Source: Misgurnus anguillicaudatus (taxonomy: Eukaryota; Chordata; Actinopteri; Cypriniformes; Cobitidae). Taken from it: a stretch of 64,000 nucleotides of DNA. Each line of letters begins with the position of its first letter. The stretch's first letter is position 1. Of the stretch, positions 1 to 12,900 are shown one piece after another. The stretch covers positions 19,786,001 to 19,850,000 of the forward strand of contig NC_073340.2 of NCBI RefSeq assembly GCF_027580225.2, read 5' to 3'. Under the pieces are notes generated by a model that made no database searches, was not told the DNA's origin, and saw only the letters and a list, made by a program, of their open reading frames with translations. The position numbers were made by a program, and so were the translations under genes.

Positions 1-650
1 CACTTTGAACTGTATGCACACTTTGGACTGTGCCATGTCTGCCAGTTGTTATGGTTTCGTCTTTTATCAGCTCGCTTTCTGATTGGGTATAGTTTAATTT
101 CACGTGACACGTGTGCTTTTATCCTGGGTTCCCACCACATAACAGGATTTCTGATTGTTGAATATTTCCGATTTGCAATCGGAGCCCTACGACGTGCTTC
201 CTCGCAGGTTCAGATGCTCTTAACACACCCCGCAACACAGGAAAATTTTGAGATAATCGGTTCAACCACAAAGACGATCAGGACTTTACCTAGAATTGGC
301 GCAATGCTGCACTGTAAAAAAATACTTTGCTGCCTTACATTTTTTTAATTTTTCCCACTTCCAACAATCCCAGCTATGTCATGATTATCTTGATGGTTTT
401 ACAGATTATCAGATTTTCCCTTGGTGTGAGGTGTGTTAAAAGTGTTCGAACCTGATCAGAAGAACGTCAGAGCCGCCCCGATCACGAATTGTGGGGGGAA
501 CCCAGAGGACAAACGCGCGCACGCTCTTGAGATTATCACGTGAAACGAAACAATATCCAATCAGAAAGCGAAATGATGGAAGACAGAAGCAGTCATGGTG
601 CAGCACAAAGTGAAGCTGGTACAAAGTGAACTTGTTCAGACCATGTTCTC
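1..650. repeat. inverted-repeat element, truncated by the window start
   Basis: The segment about 1-160 reappears as an imperfect reverse complement at about 480-640. Shared landmarks are CGCTTTCTGATTGG, TTTCACGTGA and CTGGGTTCC. The arms are long and enclose about 320 bp. It lies in the ablim2 intron; no coding content is recognised. Confidence 0.6.
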
Positions 651-2151
651 GCTGTTTACACAACTTCACCCAAACCCTTTTCTTTTTTTTCTTGAATTTT
701 CTGTGAAAATTCATTCAAAACACTATCATTGAAATTTCTTTCTGCATATCGTCCGCCATGCTTATTCTGAAGTCTCGCGAGATTTTGCAAGATTTCCTGT
801 GTTCACAGTCAAGACTTTGGTTGAAAATCTGTTCGTGTGTGTTGTGCTGTCTTTGGCACATCATGTTTGTGGTCTATCACATTTTGAAAATTTTGTTGTT
901 GATGTAAAAAATCTTTTGGTGTGTATCCAGCATAAGGGGGAAAGTCGGCTCAAATTCAGCTCCATTATCTTTATGTGTGTGGTAGGCTTTAGGGGACCAA
1001 AAGTGAAGCCTGTGTCATGCTTTCTCCTGCTTGCATAATGCTCTCATTTATTTCTAGTCATATGTTCACCTCCAAGCCAAAGTCAACTTTATGTCTCAAT
1101 AACCATTCGTCTGTTTGGTCCCCCTCTGTGTGTGTGCCATTGAACAACCGAAATTAAAGCTACAATGTTGAAGTTTAATAATTCCCAAGGTGCTGATGTG
1201 GTGTCCCATAGGAGCACTTAACTCGAAAGGGTCATTTCCTAGAATTGTTATAGTGTATGTTGTTTTGGATGAAAACATCCTCTGAAAAACAAAATTGCAA
1301 AGCGTTATGACTTTCAGTCCTGGACGTTAAGATGTTTAGGGTGTAGCATGTGTTTGATAAGAGCGGCTTGCTTGCAGAAATTCTTTATCTTTCATCTAAG
1401 GTGTTGTTTGCCATCTTTAGCTGAGCTAAATATACCATACAGTGTCCAGCATAGAAGACTTCTTATCACTTAAGGGTTTTGTTACATACGTTTCAAAAAG
1501 AAAGTTTTGCCATGTCTAGTTAAGGGGAAGAAGTGTGCTTGAGGGGAGTTATACAATTTATATAAAATTCACATCTATCATTGGTCAATGTACTGTTATT
1601 AAAGCGTTAATGTAGTGTGTGAACTTGATTTTTGTTTACATCCGTAAGTCCAGAGTGTGCTGCCCATTCTGTCTGTGAGTGTTTGTACTTTAAGGAAGTA
1701 TTAACAACTTTGGTACAAGATGTTGTCACACAGTATCACAGGATAGCCTAGGTAACCCTCCATATCGCTTACACCAACCAATCGCACCTCAGCAGCCATG
1801 GAAAACATGTCTGCAATTTCCTTATCAACATTCCTGTGTTATTGTTTGGACTTTTACTATGAGCTGACCATTGCGTTACTATGCATTGCGTGTGAGCGTG
1901 TGGTTGATTGTAATGCCTACCATTGCACTTTGTACATGTCTTTTTTTGCATTTATGGGTGTGTGTGTGTGAATAAGAGAAAAATCTTTTTTCTGGGGTCA
2001 AAGCTGTGAAGCAAGTGAGGGCATATATACGATTCAATCTTATCAAAAAGGTGCTTTGAGAGAGTATGCATGGTTATATTCCTTCAGCCTAAAGTTGACT
2101 TTTCAAATTGAAACAAAGAATTGAAAAAAAAAGAGTTTTCAGATGTTCCAT
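651..2151. other. ablim2 intron, no recognised feature
   Basis: A+T-rich single-copy-looking sequence with a short TG run near 1960. The open frames here lack splice context and family similarity. Confidence 0.6.
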
Positions 2152-2999
2152 TTAAAGGAAAACACCACAGTTTTTCAACATTTTACTATGTTCTTACTTC
2201 AACTAGCCCAATTCATTCCTTAGGATCCAAATAGGGATGAATTTAGAAGCCACTAAACACTTCCGTCAATATTACTGCGCTGAGTTTGAATATAGTTCTC
2301 ATTTTTATCAGTTTAAAAAATAGCCACGTTTTATTTTGTGCACCCATACTTACTCGTATAACTACTCATGTAACAGTCTTTAAATAGGGCAAACATGGAA
2401 GTGTTTGGTGGCTTCTAAATCCATCCCTGTTTGGATCCTGGGGAATGAATGGGGCTAGGCTAAATGCTAACACATTCACAACGCTGTACAAAGATTAAGT
2501 GCACGCATTAAATAAAGGTAGGTATGTATTAATTAATCTCAAGTTGAGCATAGATATACACACTAGATGTCGCCTTGGGGATCTAAGCATGGGTCAAAAC
2601 CGCCGCCATCTTGGAACAGGGGTCTTGTCATAGGAAGTAGCTAGGTAACGCTGCTATCTCCGCCTGTACTTCGAATTCATGGACGATGTCAGACTTTTGT
2701 GCTGCATATGGATGTTAGGGCTACTAGCATTATGCATTATAGTTAGAAAAAGTAGTTTTTCAAAATATCAAAACTTTAATTTTTTTCTGGACTCAATGCT
2801 AAATACATGTCTGACTGTTGGAACGAACCATGCCTACAATGACGCTGATGCAAGGCTCCCCTGTTTCAAGATGGCGGCTCTATTTGACGCATTCGTTTCA
2901 ATGAACTGCTGTAGCCAAGGCGACATCTAGTGTACATATCTATGTAAGCTGAGGTAAGAACATAGTCAAATATTGAAAAATGGTGGTGTTTTCCTTCAA
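2152..2999. mobile_element. TTAA-type MITE carrying a second inverted-repeat element
   Basis: The left end TTAAAGGAAAACACCAC... at 2152 is matched by the reverse complement GGTGGTGTTTTCC at 2981-2995. Interior arms contain CCATTCATTCCTTAGGATCC and its inverted partner near 2430-2450. A second element (2551-2942) with its own TIRs is nested inside. Confidence 0.75.
2551..2942. mobile_element. nested MITE with TAGATAT...GATGTCGCCTTGG ends
   Basis: ACTAGATGTCGCCTTGG near 2572 and its reverse complement CCAAGGCGACATCTAGT near 2915-2931 form the terminal inverted repeats. It interrupts the right arm of the surrounding element, so it is younger. Confidence 0.75.
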
Positions 3000-3734
3000 C
3001 TATCATCTTTGTTTCAAATTTGTAAAATTTATAAAAGCTATCCTTTTAATCTCACAACTTACATATAAAACAAGTATCCAGACAACACACAGTACTTTTG
3101 GATAATGTGACATTGTGTCCTCCCAGGTCTGGATAGAAAGAAATGCATGGGGAAAAGGACATTTCACAGTTATTATCAGGGAGGTGAAAAAGAGGAGGTG
3201 GAAAATGGAGCGGTCCTGAGTATGATGTCATCGGAAAATTTGTGTGCATAATTTTCTTGATTTGGTTCCTGTTTTAGTGGAAAGGGGCTGTGAGAACAGG
3301 AAGGAGAGATGAATGGAGGAAAATCTGTTACATTTTCAGTTTGTTTTTGAAAGTCCACTCACGTACTGTACCTGCCCATCTCTATCCTCTGTGCGCCTGA
3401 TGATCTCAGGGTGTGGTGAAGCGAATCAGGACACACACAACAATTACTCAGCTCACATAAATATACACAGAAACATGTGATTTGACTAGTAATGTGTTTC
3501 TGCTTGTCATTATTGTTTTTTATTAAAAGTAATTGGCTTATTTTACTTGATTAGGTGACTCACAGTAACGTTTCTGCTGCAGACATTCTCACCCGAATGA
3601 CCTTTGTAGATATACAGTATTAAACCTCATAAATGAGTGAAAGTCAGATTGTTATTGATTGTTAATATGCACTGGGAGTAGTTTGTATCATGTCCAATAC
3701 TGACCCACTGTAACTTGTCTCTTTCTCTTTGCAG

Positions 3735-3918
3735 TTTGCGGTTGTGACTTGGCTCAGGGAGGCTTTTTCGTGCGACAGGGCGAATATATCTGCACTCAGG
3801 ATTATCAGCGCCTTTATGGGACCCGCTGCTTCAGTTGCGAAGAGTTTATTGAGGGAGAAGTTGTATCTGCCCTGGGCAAGACTTACCACCCTCGATGCTT
3901 TGTCTGTGCCAGTTGCAA
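3735..3918 (+). CDS. ablim2: ablim2 exon: second half of LIM1 and first half of LIM2
   Basis: Acceptor ctttgcag ends at 3734; donor gtaaga begins at 3919. The exon begins with two bases that complete a split codon, then reads [11 protein letters not shown]...[15 protein letters not shown] (zinc ligands of LIM1 finger 2 and the LIM1-LIM2 spacer) and on to [13 protein letters not shown]...[11 protein letters not shown] (LIM2 finger 1). It ends in phase 2 with AA of a Lys codon. The following codons would be a stop (TAA), so splicing must occur here. 184 nt. Confidence 0.96.
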
Positions 3919-6900
3919 GTAAGACACTAAAATACATTCACTGTCTGTGTTTTTAGTAGTTTATAATTCCAGTTTAGCATTTCCTTTGGAAAATAATGGC
4001 AAAAGTAACCAGACGTTTTATTCATATATAGTATATATTTAAATGCATTTGTTTCAGTCAAATATAATTGGATATGTGTTGTGGGTGGATTCATGATAGC
4101 TTGTGTAGCAGCTTACCATGGCGCTACATTTTAAAATTCTGTCACTGAATGTGTGTTTATGTGCGTGTGTGTGAGCCGGCCGGTAAGAATGTTAAGTGTA
4201 TGTTCTGCTCCCAGGCCACTTATTTTCAGAGTGGTGTAGGGTGACCCTTACTCTCTGAATGGATGCTGTGTGTGGGCATGTGACATATTGCTTAAGATGA
4301 GTCCCTCCTACATTCCCATAGCGATGCCCGTGTCTCTTTGGACACAGTGTACCCAATCTGGTCTCTTGGGTGCGACTGGATCTTAAATCACATCGTAAAT
4401 ATCTCACTGGTAGTTACTTAGGGTGGTTCTGTCCAGCCTCTCCTAATTCATTATATGGGATGAATTTACTACATGGTTAGGTATTTCAGCATAAAATCTC
4501 TTTTAAATTATTTTCTAACTTAAATTTAGTTTAAACAAAAATATGGTAAAGGAGCTGTGCACTGTATTTGCATTGCGTTTTATTATTCATAAATTGTATT
4601 TTATTACAGTATCAGTCGTAGCAATGCATGCCTGCTTTAAATGTCATAGTCTCTCGGGCGGCATGACTGAATTTGTACTTCAGAGACTGCATGCCTCTTC
4701 ACTGACACAGTGGGTCATATTTTGACCAACTAAATTAGTCCAACTATGCCAGGAACATAATCTGGAACTCAGTCAGCAATGATATTTCAATTTTTATGTG
4801 TAGGACCACAGTGTAAACAACTTTAGAGGTAAGCTAAGGATAACATAACAAACGTTTAAACTTTATTTAAGCAGTCATGCAATCACACAAGTTGTGATAG
4901 TTTTATTTTTACCATATTTTTGCTTTGTATTAAAGGATTAGTCCATTTTCTTAAAAAAATCCAGATAATTTACTCACCACCATGTAATCCAAAAGTTTGA
5001 TGTTTTCTTTGTTCAGTCAAGAAGAAATTGTGTTTTTTGAGGAATACATTCCAGGATTTTTCTCATTTTAATGGACTTTAATGGACTCTGAACGATCCCA
5101 AATGAGGCATAAGGGTCTTATCTAGTGAAAGATTGTCATTTTTGACAAGAAAAACAAAAAACATGCACTTCTAAACCACAACCTCTGGTCCTCCTCCGGT
5201 CGCGTAACGCGCCAGCGCGACCTCATGCAATACGCCATCACGTCAAGAGGTCAAGGAGGACGTATGCGAAACTAGGACCGTTCCGACGTTGTTGTATGTC
5301 AAATAATACTAATTAATGTCTTTGTGTCAGTTTATTGTTTAAAATGGTCCGCAAATGTGCGTTTCATATATGTAACATGTGACCTTTCCACGGCATTACG
5401 CAATTACATGAGGTCACAGGACCGGAGATAGACGAGAAGTTGTGGGTTAAAAGTGCATATTTTTTATTTTTCTTGTCAAAAATGACAACAGTTTCGCTAG
5501 ATAAGACCCGTATGCCTCGTTTGAGCTCGTTTAAAGTCCTTTGAAACTCCGTTGAAACTGCCATTTTAAACTGCATTAAAATTGTTACGTGTTGGTGTAC
5601 ATTAAAGTCCATTAAAATGAGAAAAATCCTGGAATGTTTTCCTCAAAAAACATAATTTCTTCTCGACTATACAAAGAAAGACATCAACATTTTGGATGAC
5701 ATGGTGGTGAGTAAATTATTTGGACTAAATCTTTTAACCAAGAAAAGTGCACACATTTTACCCTTATGCAACTTTTTAAAAGTTTTTCAGTGGCACCTGC
5801 AAGCACATTGCAACCCTGAGAAAAAAGTTACAATAGCTGTCACTGGGGGGTTACCCTTTCAAAAAGTACACTTAAAAAATGCATATTAGGGTGTTTTTAC
5901 ACCTGAGCCTTTGTTTCAGAACCTAGTGTTTTTTCTCCCTTGGTTTCGATTCGTTTAGGCATATGTGAACATGGCAATCTCGCACGGATCCAAACCTAAA
6001 CATTTTCTCGTTCAGGCGGTCTCGGCCTGATTGCAAATGAACTCTTGGAGCGGTTCGCTATAAGTGCGAAAGCAGTCTGAGCCAACGACCAACAAACAGG
6101 CTATCTTATTGCTTTATTAACCATGTACATAGCTTTCGGTGATGAATTCTGGTAAGCACTAGCCTGGTTAAAACCAGACCATTCTCAGTAGTAACTGAGT
6201 TATGGTCTGGCAAAGCTTCATAGACAAATCATTTTCAAAGGGGCGTCACCAACGGACGTCTCTCAAATGCCTCTGTTTCCTAAACCAATCACAGCGATGA
6301 AGAAGATGACGTATAGCCTGACGTTGCCATACTCAATTCTAGTCAGAATTTGAGTCTGATACCGCTCCATTGAGCTATAATTATGAGGCGTGTCTCAACC
6401 GAAAAATGCCTCTGCACTCAATTGGATAGACCTACGACCAATCAGAGCAACGGAGTGTGTGACGTATGTTGAAATGACGTCTTTGCAGCCTGACCGAACT
6501 GCTAGTTATTTCGCTACAATGACACTAACATTGTGATTATACTGAGTTAGCGAATGTACATCAACACCTATTATGTTAACAACATTTCGTTTATATCACA
6601 ACATAAAGTATTTACTAAGTCATAGAGTAAGACTATCTCTTACCATTTGTACGTTAGGTGAACTTCATCCACGACGATACCCATTACGTTGGCTTGAAAA
6701 TATTGGAGCCTAGCATGTCCCTCCACTCAACCACGATTCCGGGCTTCCGAAAAGAAGCTGGCAACGACCGCTAATTATATCCATCTCGTCGTGCACGCTG
6801 AGTTGCATCGCCGTGATAACGTTAGCCATTTCAGTTGCGACCAACTTTTGCCGAATAGGAAGGACGGCAAAAACATCAACAAATGCACTGCTCGCGTTTC

Positions 6901-9900
6901 TCTGTTCCTCTTTTAAAATCAATGCTCTGTCGATATCTTTTAGTACAGACTCAATGTCAGAATCCACACATCTGAACTCTACAGCGGCAGCCATTCAACA
7001 CACGCGCTCTTTGGTGACGTGGTTCATTACGTTACTGTTGATTATCTGTCCATCATCGTATAAAGCCCGCCCTGACAATTTGATTGGTTCGACCAGCATT
7101 TGTCCTAGCATAGTAGCTCCTCAACGCAGAAACCCCAGACCGATCTTCCCGTTTTCAAAATCTTGTGGGCGGGGCTAAGATCGGCTTGCACCCAGGCTAG
7201 ATGACGTATGCAGAGCTAAAACAGACTTTTGCCGGATCCAGTCAGTAAGACAGCAATAACATCTTTTTTTTTTAGATATAAAGGCTTCGAGTGTTGTTCT
7301 TTGCTCGGGTTTTAACAAAAAGGAAAAGTTTAAATCGCTTAAAACAGACGTGATAGCTGAACGAGTGATGTTCCACAGCGGCATCCATCTTTGTAATGTA
7401 CAAAATCAGCTTCATCGTCGCTGCACTGTCGTCATCGTGTAACGCCCGCCCCAACGTTTCTGATTGGTGCCACGATTTCTCTGCATTAGAAATGGGCTTG
7501 AATGCCCTCTTTGCCAGACTAGTTGCAGAGCAAATCTAAATTTGCCATAATTTGTCTGGGTCTTATAAAATGCCTTCTAACTGCTCTTCTCCACAATAGG
7601 TACATGGTAAGAATGTTGTCCCGCATAAAGTTTTATTCCTGCTCAAAATAATGAAGTAATATAACCACAGTTTCAAAAAAAGCCACAATAATCCCACGAA
7701 GCCGCTCAATGGAGCGGAAACACGGAAAATAAATAGAAGCACTCTCTGACCAATTAAAGGAGAGTTTTCTCGCATGTGACTTGTATTATCAAAGTCTGGT
7801 CTGTTTAGAAATATTGCCTTGTGAATGCAAACCGAACCAAGATGAAATTTCAACATTGTACCGATTTGTTTCGGAACAAGGCAAATGAACTATCGGTCTG
7901 AAAACACCCTTAGTACCTCTAAGGTACATATTGGTACCAAATGTACGTCTCTGTACCTTAAAGGTACTTACAGTATTGTTACCTTTTTAAAGGGTACTGT
8001 CCCAGTGACAGCTTTTGCACCATTACTTTGCAACATGAGTTTATTCTCTTTATAACAAAACTGATTTTATAACTTTGGTAATGCTCAATGATGAGCTGAC
8101 AGTTGTGTTTGTTTCTGGCAAACAGCCGTTTCCAGCCGGTGGCCGCGTGACGTTTAATGGGAAGGAGTGCATTTGTGAGAACTGCTCTCAGCCTGTGCCA
8201 GTCAACAGCACGGCAACACCACAGGCTGTGCACAGTGAGCCCTCTGTTTTCTTTCTCTCATTTCTTCGCTTCATGTTGTTATTCTTTCTAAATGCTTCCA
8301 ATGAAAGCTTTGTACAAAGGCAGTTCACTGTTACTACATGTTTTGTCTCTCTCCCTCTCTCTCTGCAGATTGCTGTGGGTGTGGAAAGGAGTTTAAAAAT
8401 GAACAGTCTCTGGTGGCATTGGACAAGCACTGGCACCTTGGCTGCTTCAAGTGCAAAGTGTGCAATAAAGTGCTTAATGCAGAGTATATCAGCAAGTCAG
8501 TCCCACTTTTACTATGAGTACTTAAATATTTTTCTAGTCTCGGTAGCACGTTATTTGTCAGTATTTACTTTGGCTCATGCATTATTGATATTTATATAAA
8601 TAAGTGAATGCAGATGATCTCAGGGCCAGAAGCCAAACAAACATTTTTCACCATCTTCTCATCTTTGATTCCTGTAAATTGAGTCCCATTAAATGTCTCT
8701 TGATGTCTCGCAAGGACGGTATCCCTTACTGTGAGACAGATTACCATGCCATGTTCGGCATCCAGTGTGATACCTGCAAGAAATACATCACCGGGAAAGT
8801 ACTTGAGGTTTGTGTCAAATCTTTACTATTAGTCAGTAATTCTTAAATGGATTAATTCATTAATAGATGGAAGATTTTGTAGATGAAGGGCTGGCTAAAT
8901 TATATTAGTAACAGTGGCTACATACATGCACCCTTATAAGGCGATTATAATGAGATTTTTGAAATATTACGCTTCGTCTCATGTAAACACAATACTTTGA
9001 TCAAAATAATGTGATTAAGCTCATAATTGCAGCCAGTATAATCGAATGAAACGTGGCGTATGCCGTTTTTAATCACAATACATTGCCATGTAAACACTTT
9101 AATTGCATCTATACTGCACTGAACTGAAGTGCACATGTTTTGTCATGCACTTTAAATGTGCATTGTGTAACTTTTAGAAAGTTCTCTTGACAAAAATGCA
9201 ATATAATATTCATAACTATATTATCAGTGGTGTATAAAGACCTTGGAAACGTAGTCAGTCATATAGTTAGTTTCACTTACTCAAGTGTACGCAAACAGCC
9301 TTATGCACAGCTTTGCAAAGCATAGTTCATTAGAGACATACACATGTGCTGACATTCGACATTGCGACAAATTGCAATACTTCTCATGGCCTACACACTA
9401 CATACTCCTGTACTCGCATGTACGACCTACTTGTTCAATGTATGCAAAATAAAAAACAGCAGTGCACGTACAATACACACCCATACCTCTAATGACGAAA
9501 ATTGTCATGTGCACTGTACACAAACCTTCCCGCACCCATAAAAATGGACTATACTTCAGCTTATAAAGTCAGGATGGACCTGTTTAACTTTATTTATACA
9601 CAATCCTGCCATTACTGTGTAGATCTCGCCTTAAGGAGCTATTTACTGCCTGATCTTACATTTATAAAAATTCAAATATATATTTTCAATCATTAAAAGT
9701 GCTGCCTTAGGGGCTAGTCACACCAAAAGCGTTTATGGCAGTTGCAGGCGCCTTTTTTAAAATGATATTCTATGGGCAGGGCGCGTTTGCGCGCTGTTTA
9801 TGCGCGCCGAGCGCCTTGCGGTTTTTTACCGCCTGCCCTGCACGTGTTTTTGAAGGAGCGCTGAGAGCGGAGAAGCGCCCGACATCATTCGCGTCTTTCC

Positions 9901-12900
9901 ATTGTCCAATCGAATGAGCGGAGAGGCGGGCCTTACGTTGTGGTGAGGGAAGTTTACAGTTGCTTTTAAGAACTGGACTCCACTCGCTCACTCTCTCCTG
10001 CGTGTTTGTGCACCTCTCCTCAAACAAGGTCAGAGAAAGCGCCCTCTTTTTAAAGTTTCTGCTAATATGACAGTTAACAGCAAAAGAGCGCTCACGCTTC
10101 AATATTTGATTGACAAGACAGCTGACTCGGTGGTCGCTTAGCAATATGAAAAGCCGCGTCGCACTGCTCTTTTTTTTTAAAAGGCAGTGCGTCGCGCCTT
10201 GCGTTTGCAAGCGTTTAAAGCACTTTTGGTGTGACTGGCCCCTTACAATATCTTTTAATATGTTACATTACACAAGTAAAATAAGTTTTCATTTTGTGTT
10301 GATTTTAACATCTGCACTCCAATTATTTGGTTGTGTTTTATCATGTCTTTGCTCTCAGTGAAAGCCTTTTATTCCCATCTGGGAGGTTCAGACTGGTACT
10401 GTATAATCCCAATGGGTGCAAGGGATTGTGGGTTTGTACAAAGAGAGCCAGTAAGCCAGTTCACAACCTCACTTATGAACATAATTACATCTATTGAGTA
10501 ATATATCTGCTCATCTACCTCTTTCATATATCTACTCTTATTTATTTACCTCTCACTTGTTCTGTTTTGTACTTGCATAAACAAATATTCTCAATTTTCT
10601 ATAAACAGGAATAGTGTTATGTTTTATAAGCTCTTTAGTAATACAGTGGTTCTTTGTATCTGTAGACTTCATAGTGGGAATTACGAGACCCATCTGAAGT
10701 AATTTGTGATTGACTGTTGTTTACATAAAATCATCCTACATAAAAAGAACATTGTGTAATATAACATTTTTATTGACTGAGTAAAGTCATGTCAAAGATT
10801 AAAGTGTGAATCAGTGATTAAATCAAACTTTGATGCTCCTAATCTCATAATCATGAGATTATGATCTTTAAGCCTAAATTTCACAGACAGGGTCACATAT
10901 CGATTGTATATAAGTGGGCATTTCATATCTGTCACATATGCCTGAAGATCTACAGCTTTGTTTACTAAAAAAAAGCTTGGTGTAATGTGTCTGTGTTTAT
11001 GCCAGTTCTTTGTTAGGAGTGGCATGCCGTTGCTATGGTGACTCTGTCCAATTGGCACTGCCAAATTTAGATCAAGCCACCATATGATATTTCACATGTC
11101 TCCAACACAGGCTTCCTGCGTTAATGACCCTGTACCATGACCTACAGCTTAGTTGTGACTTTAAAACAGATGTAAAATGATTAAACTCATGCAAAGCAGT
11201 TTTTTTGCCATCAGCAACATTTTACTGTAACCTGATCTAAAAACTACTTGGCACAAGTATCCTGATGTAGCAAGAATATTCACCCTGTGCTTTCAGATTA
11301 ATGTCACTACACAAGTCATAACAGCATCAGAGGTATTAGGTTAATCAAAGGTTTTTTTGTCTTAGCCAGTTGATTTTAGTCTATGTGGATTTGTAATAGT
11401 CTGTAACATTGTAACAGTGGCAGGACTGCAAATGTGTTCAAAGATGATGGCTATGAAAAAGGTGGAGTTTTGGGGAGGAGCAGATGCATTGATTTACCTT
11501 TGCAAGTTATGTTGCATGTGAAATTGAACTCAAAAGGCGTGTGACACATGATGCTGAAAATTTTAGGTCTTAATGCAGAACACATCAAGATTCATTATTA
11601 TAATTAAAACATATGTGACCCTGTCTGTGAAAGTCTCATAATCTTTGTCATGGCCTTAGTCAATAAAGATATCAAGGTTATATTTTTACAGAATGTATTC
11701 TTTACTTTCTACACAAAATCATTCTACATAATGTAGACTTCACTAAAAACGACTACAGACAGACTGGTTCACATATAAATAGGATAAGTCATGTTTTGCC
11801 GATTTCCTCACTCAAGCAATATACAAAGTCATTATGATTTTCTCCATAGTGGTGTAAGTTTCAAATTAAATGATCAGGGATGTCACCACTTCCCATGTTC
11901 CCAATGCATCATCTTTGCCTCTGTCAGTGCTCCCCCTACTGTTAAAAACAGCTATTGCAGATGCAGCTGAAAAGTAGCTGCTTGTTTGTAATCAGAGCTT
12001 TATTTATGTTTTGAGGCTGGAGAAAAGCACTATCATCCCACATGTGCCAGATGTGCACGCTGTGATCAGATGTTTGGCGAGGGAGAGGAGATGTACCTGC
12101 AGGGTAACTTAAATTTCAAATTTTTTCAGTGGCACACAGAAGGTTAACAATTACTCTACAGCGATTTACTAAGTGCATTGCAGTGTGTTAGAAGAGATTT
12201 ATAGGCCGGTGTGAACAAGGCTTTGCTTTTAGGATGCAGAATGAGTCAGAAGTATTTGCTGAATCTGACAAAAATAAAAAGACTGCTGCAAATGACGATT
12301 GATTGTATTACTGTACTTGGTTAATGATTCAGAGTTTATATGGGATGTTTGATATTTATACATGTTAGTGGCATATGAAAAAATGTAAGATAAATTAGTT
12401 ATGAATATATATACAGTGCCGTGCAAAAGTCTTAGGCCACCACCACTAGACTTGTTGTTTTAGAAGTTTTAATGTCGATTCATATTTATTTTTTAATCTA
12501 TTTTATTAAGATACAAACATAAAATACAGGAAATATGTTAAAAAAATTTTTTTTTTACATTTTTAGGACTAAATGTCTTCTTTAGGCATCGTCTGTGTTA
12601 AAGGAATAGTCTACTCATTTTCAATATTAAAATATGTTATTACCTTAACTAAGAATTGTTGATACATCCCTCTATCATCTGTGTGCGTGCTATCGAAGCG
12701 TCGCAACGCGCTCCAGCGCTTACGTGCACGCACACAGATGATAGAGGGATGTATCAACAATTCTTAGTTAAGGTAATAACATATTTTAATATTGAAAATG
12801 AGTAGACTATTCCTTTAAGTGTGACCTCTTTTGGCACTAAAGACATCTTGAGCGTTTTTGAAAAAGACTAATTTCTTTAAAATTATGAATTAGGATTTAA

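Larger units (their letters stand above)
5887..7911. mobile_element. composite inverted-repeat element with captured helicase-like exon copies
   Basis: Outer ends AGGGTGTTTTTACACC (5888) and its approximate complement GGTCTGAAAACACCCT (7895-7910). A further pair CTAGCCTGG...CCAGGCTAG (6159-7200) is nested inside. The interior contains two related minus-strand coding remnants (next entries). Upstream of each is a similar segment with the core AAAGCCCGCCC / AACGCCCGCCCC and GATTGGT, near 7061 and 7442, so a block was duplicated. Confidence 0.6.

Noticed and set aside
9770..10210. 146-codon minus-strand frame
   Set aside because: It lies wholly within the Harbinger-like MITE; G+C-rich palindromic sequence leaves frames open by chance.
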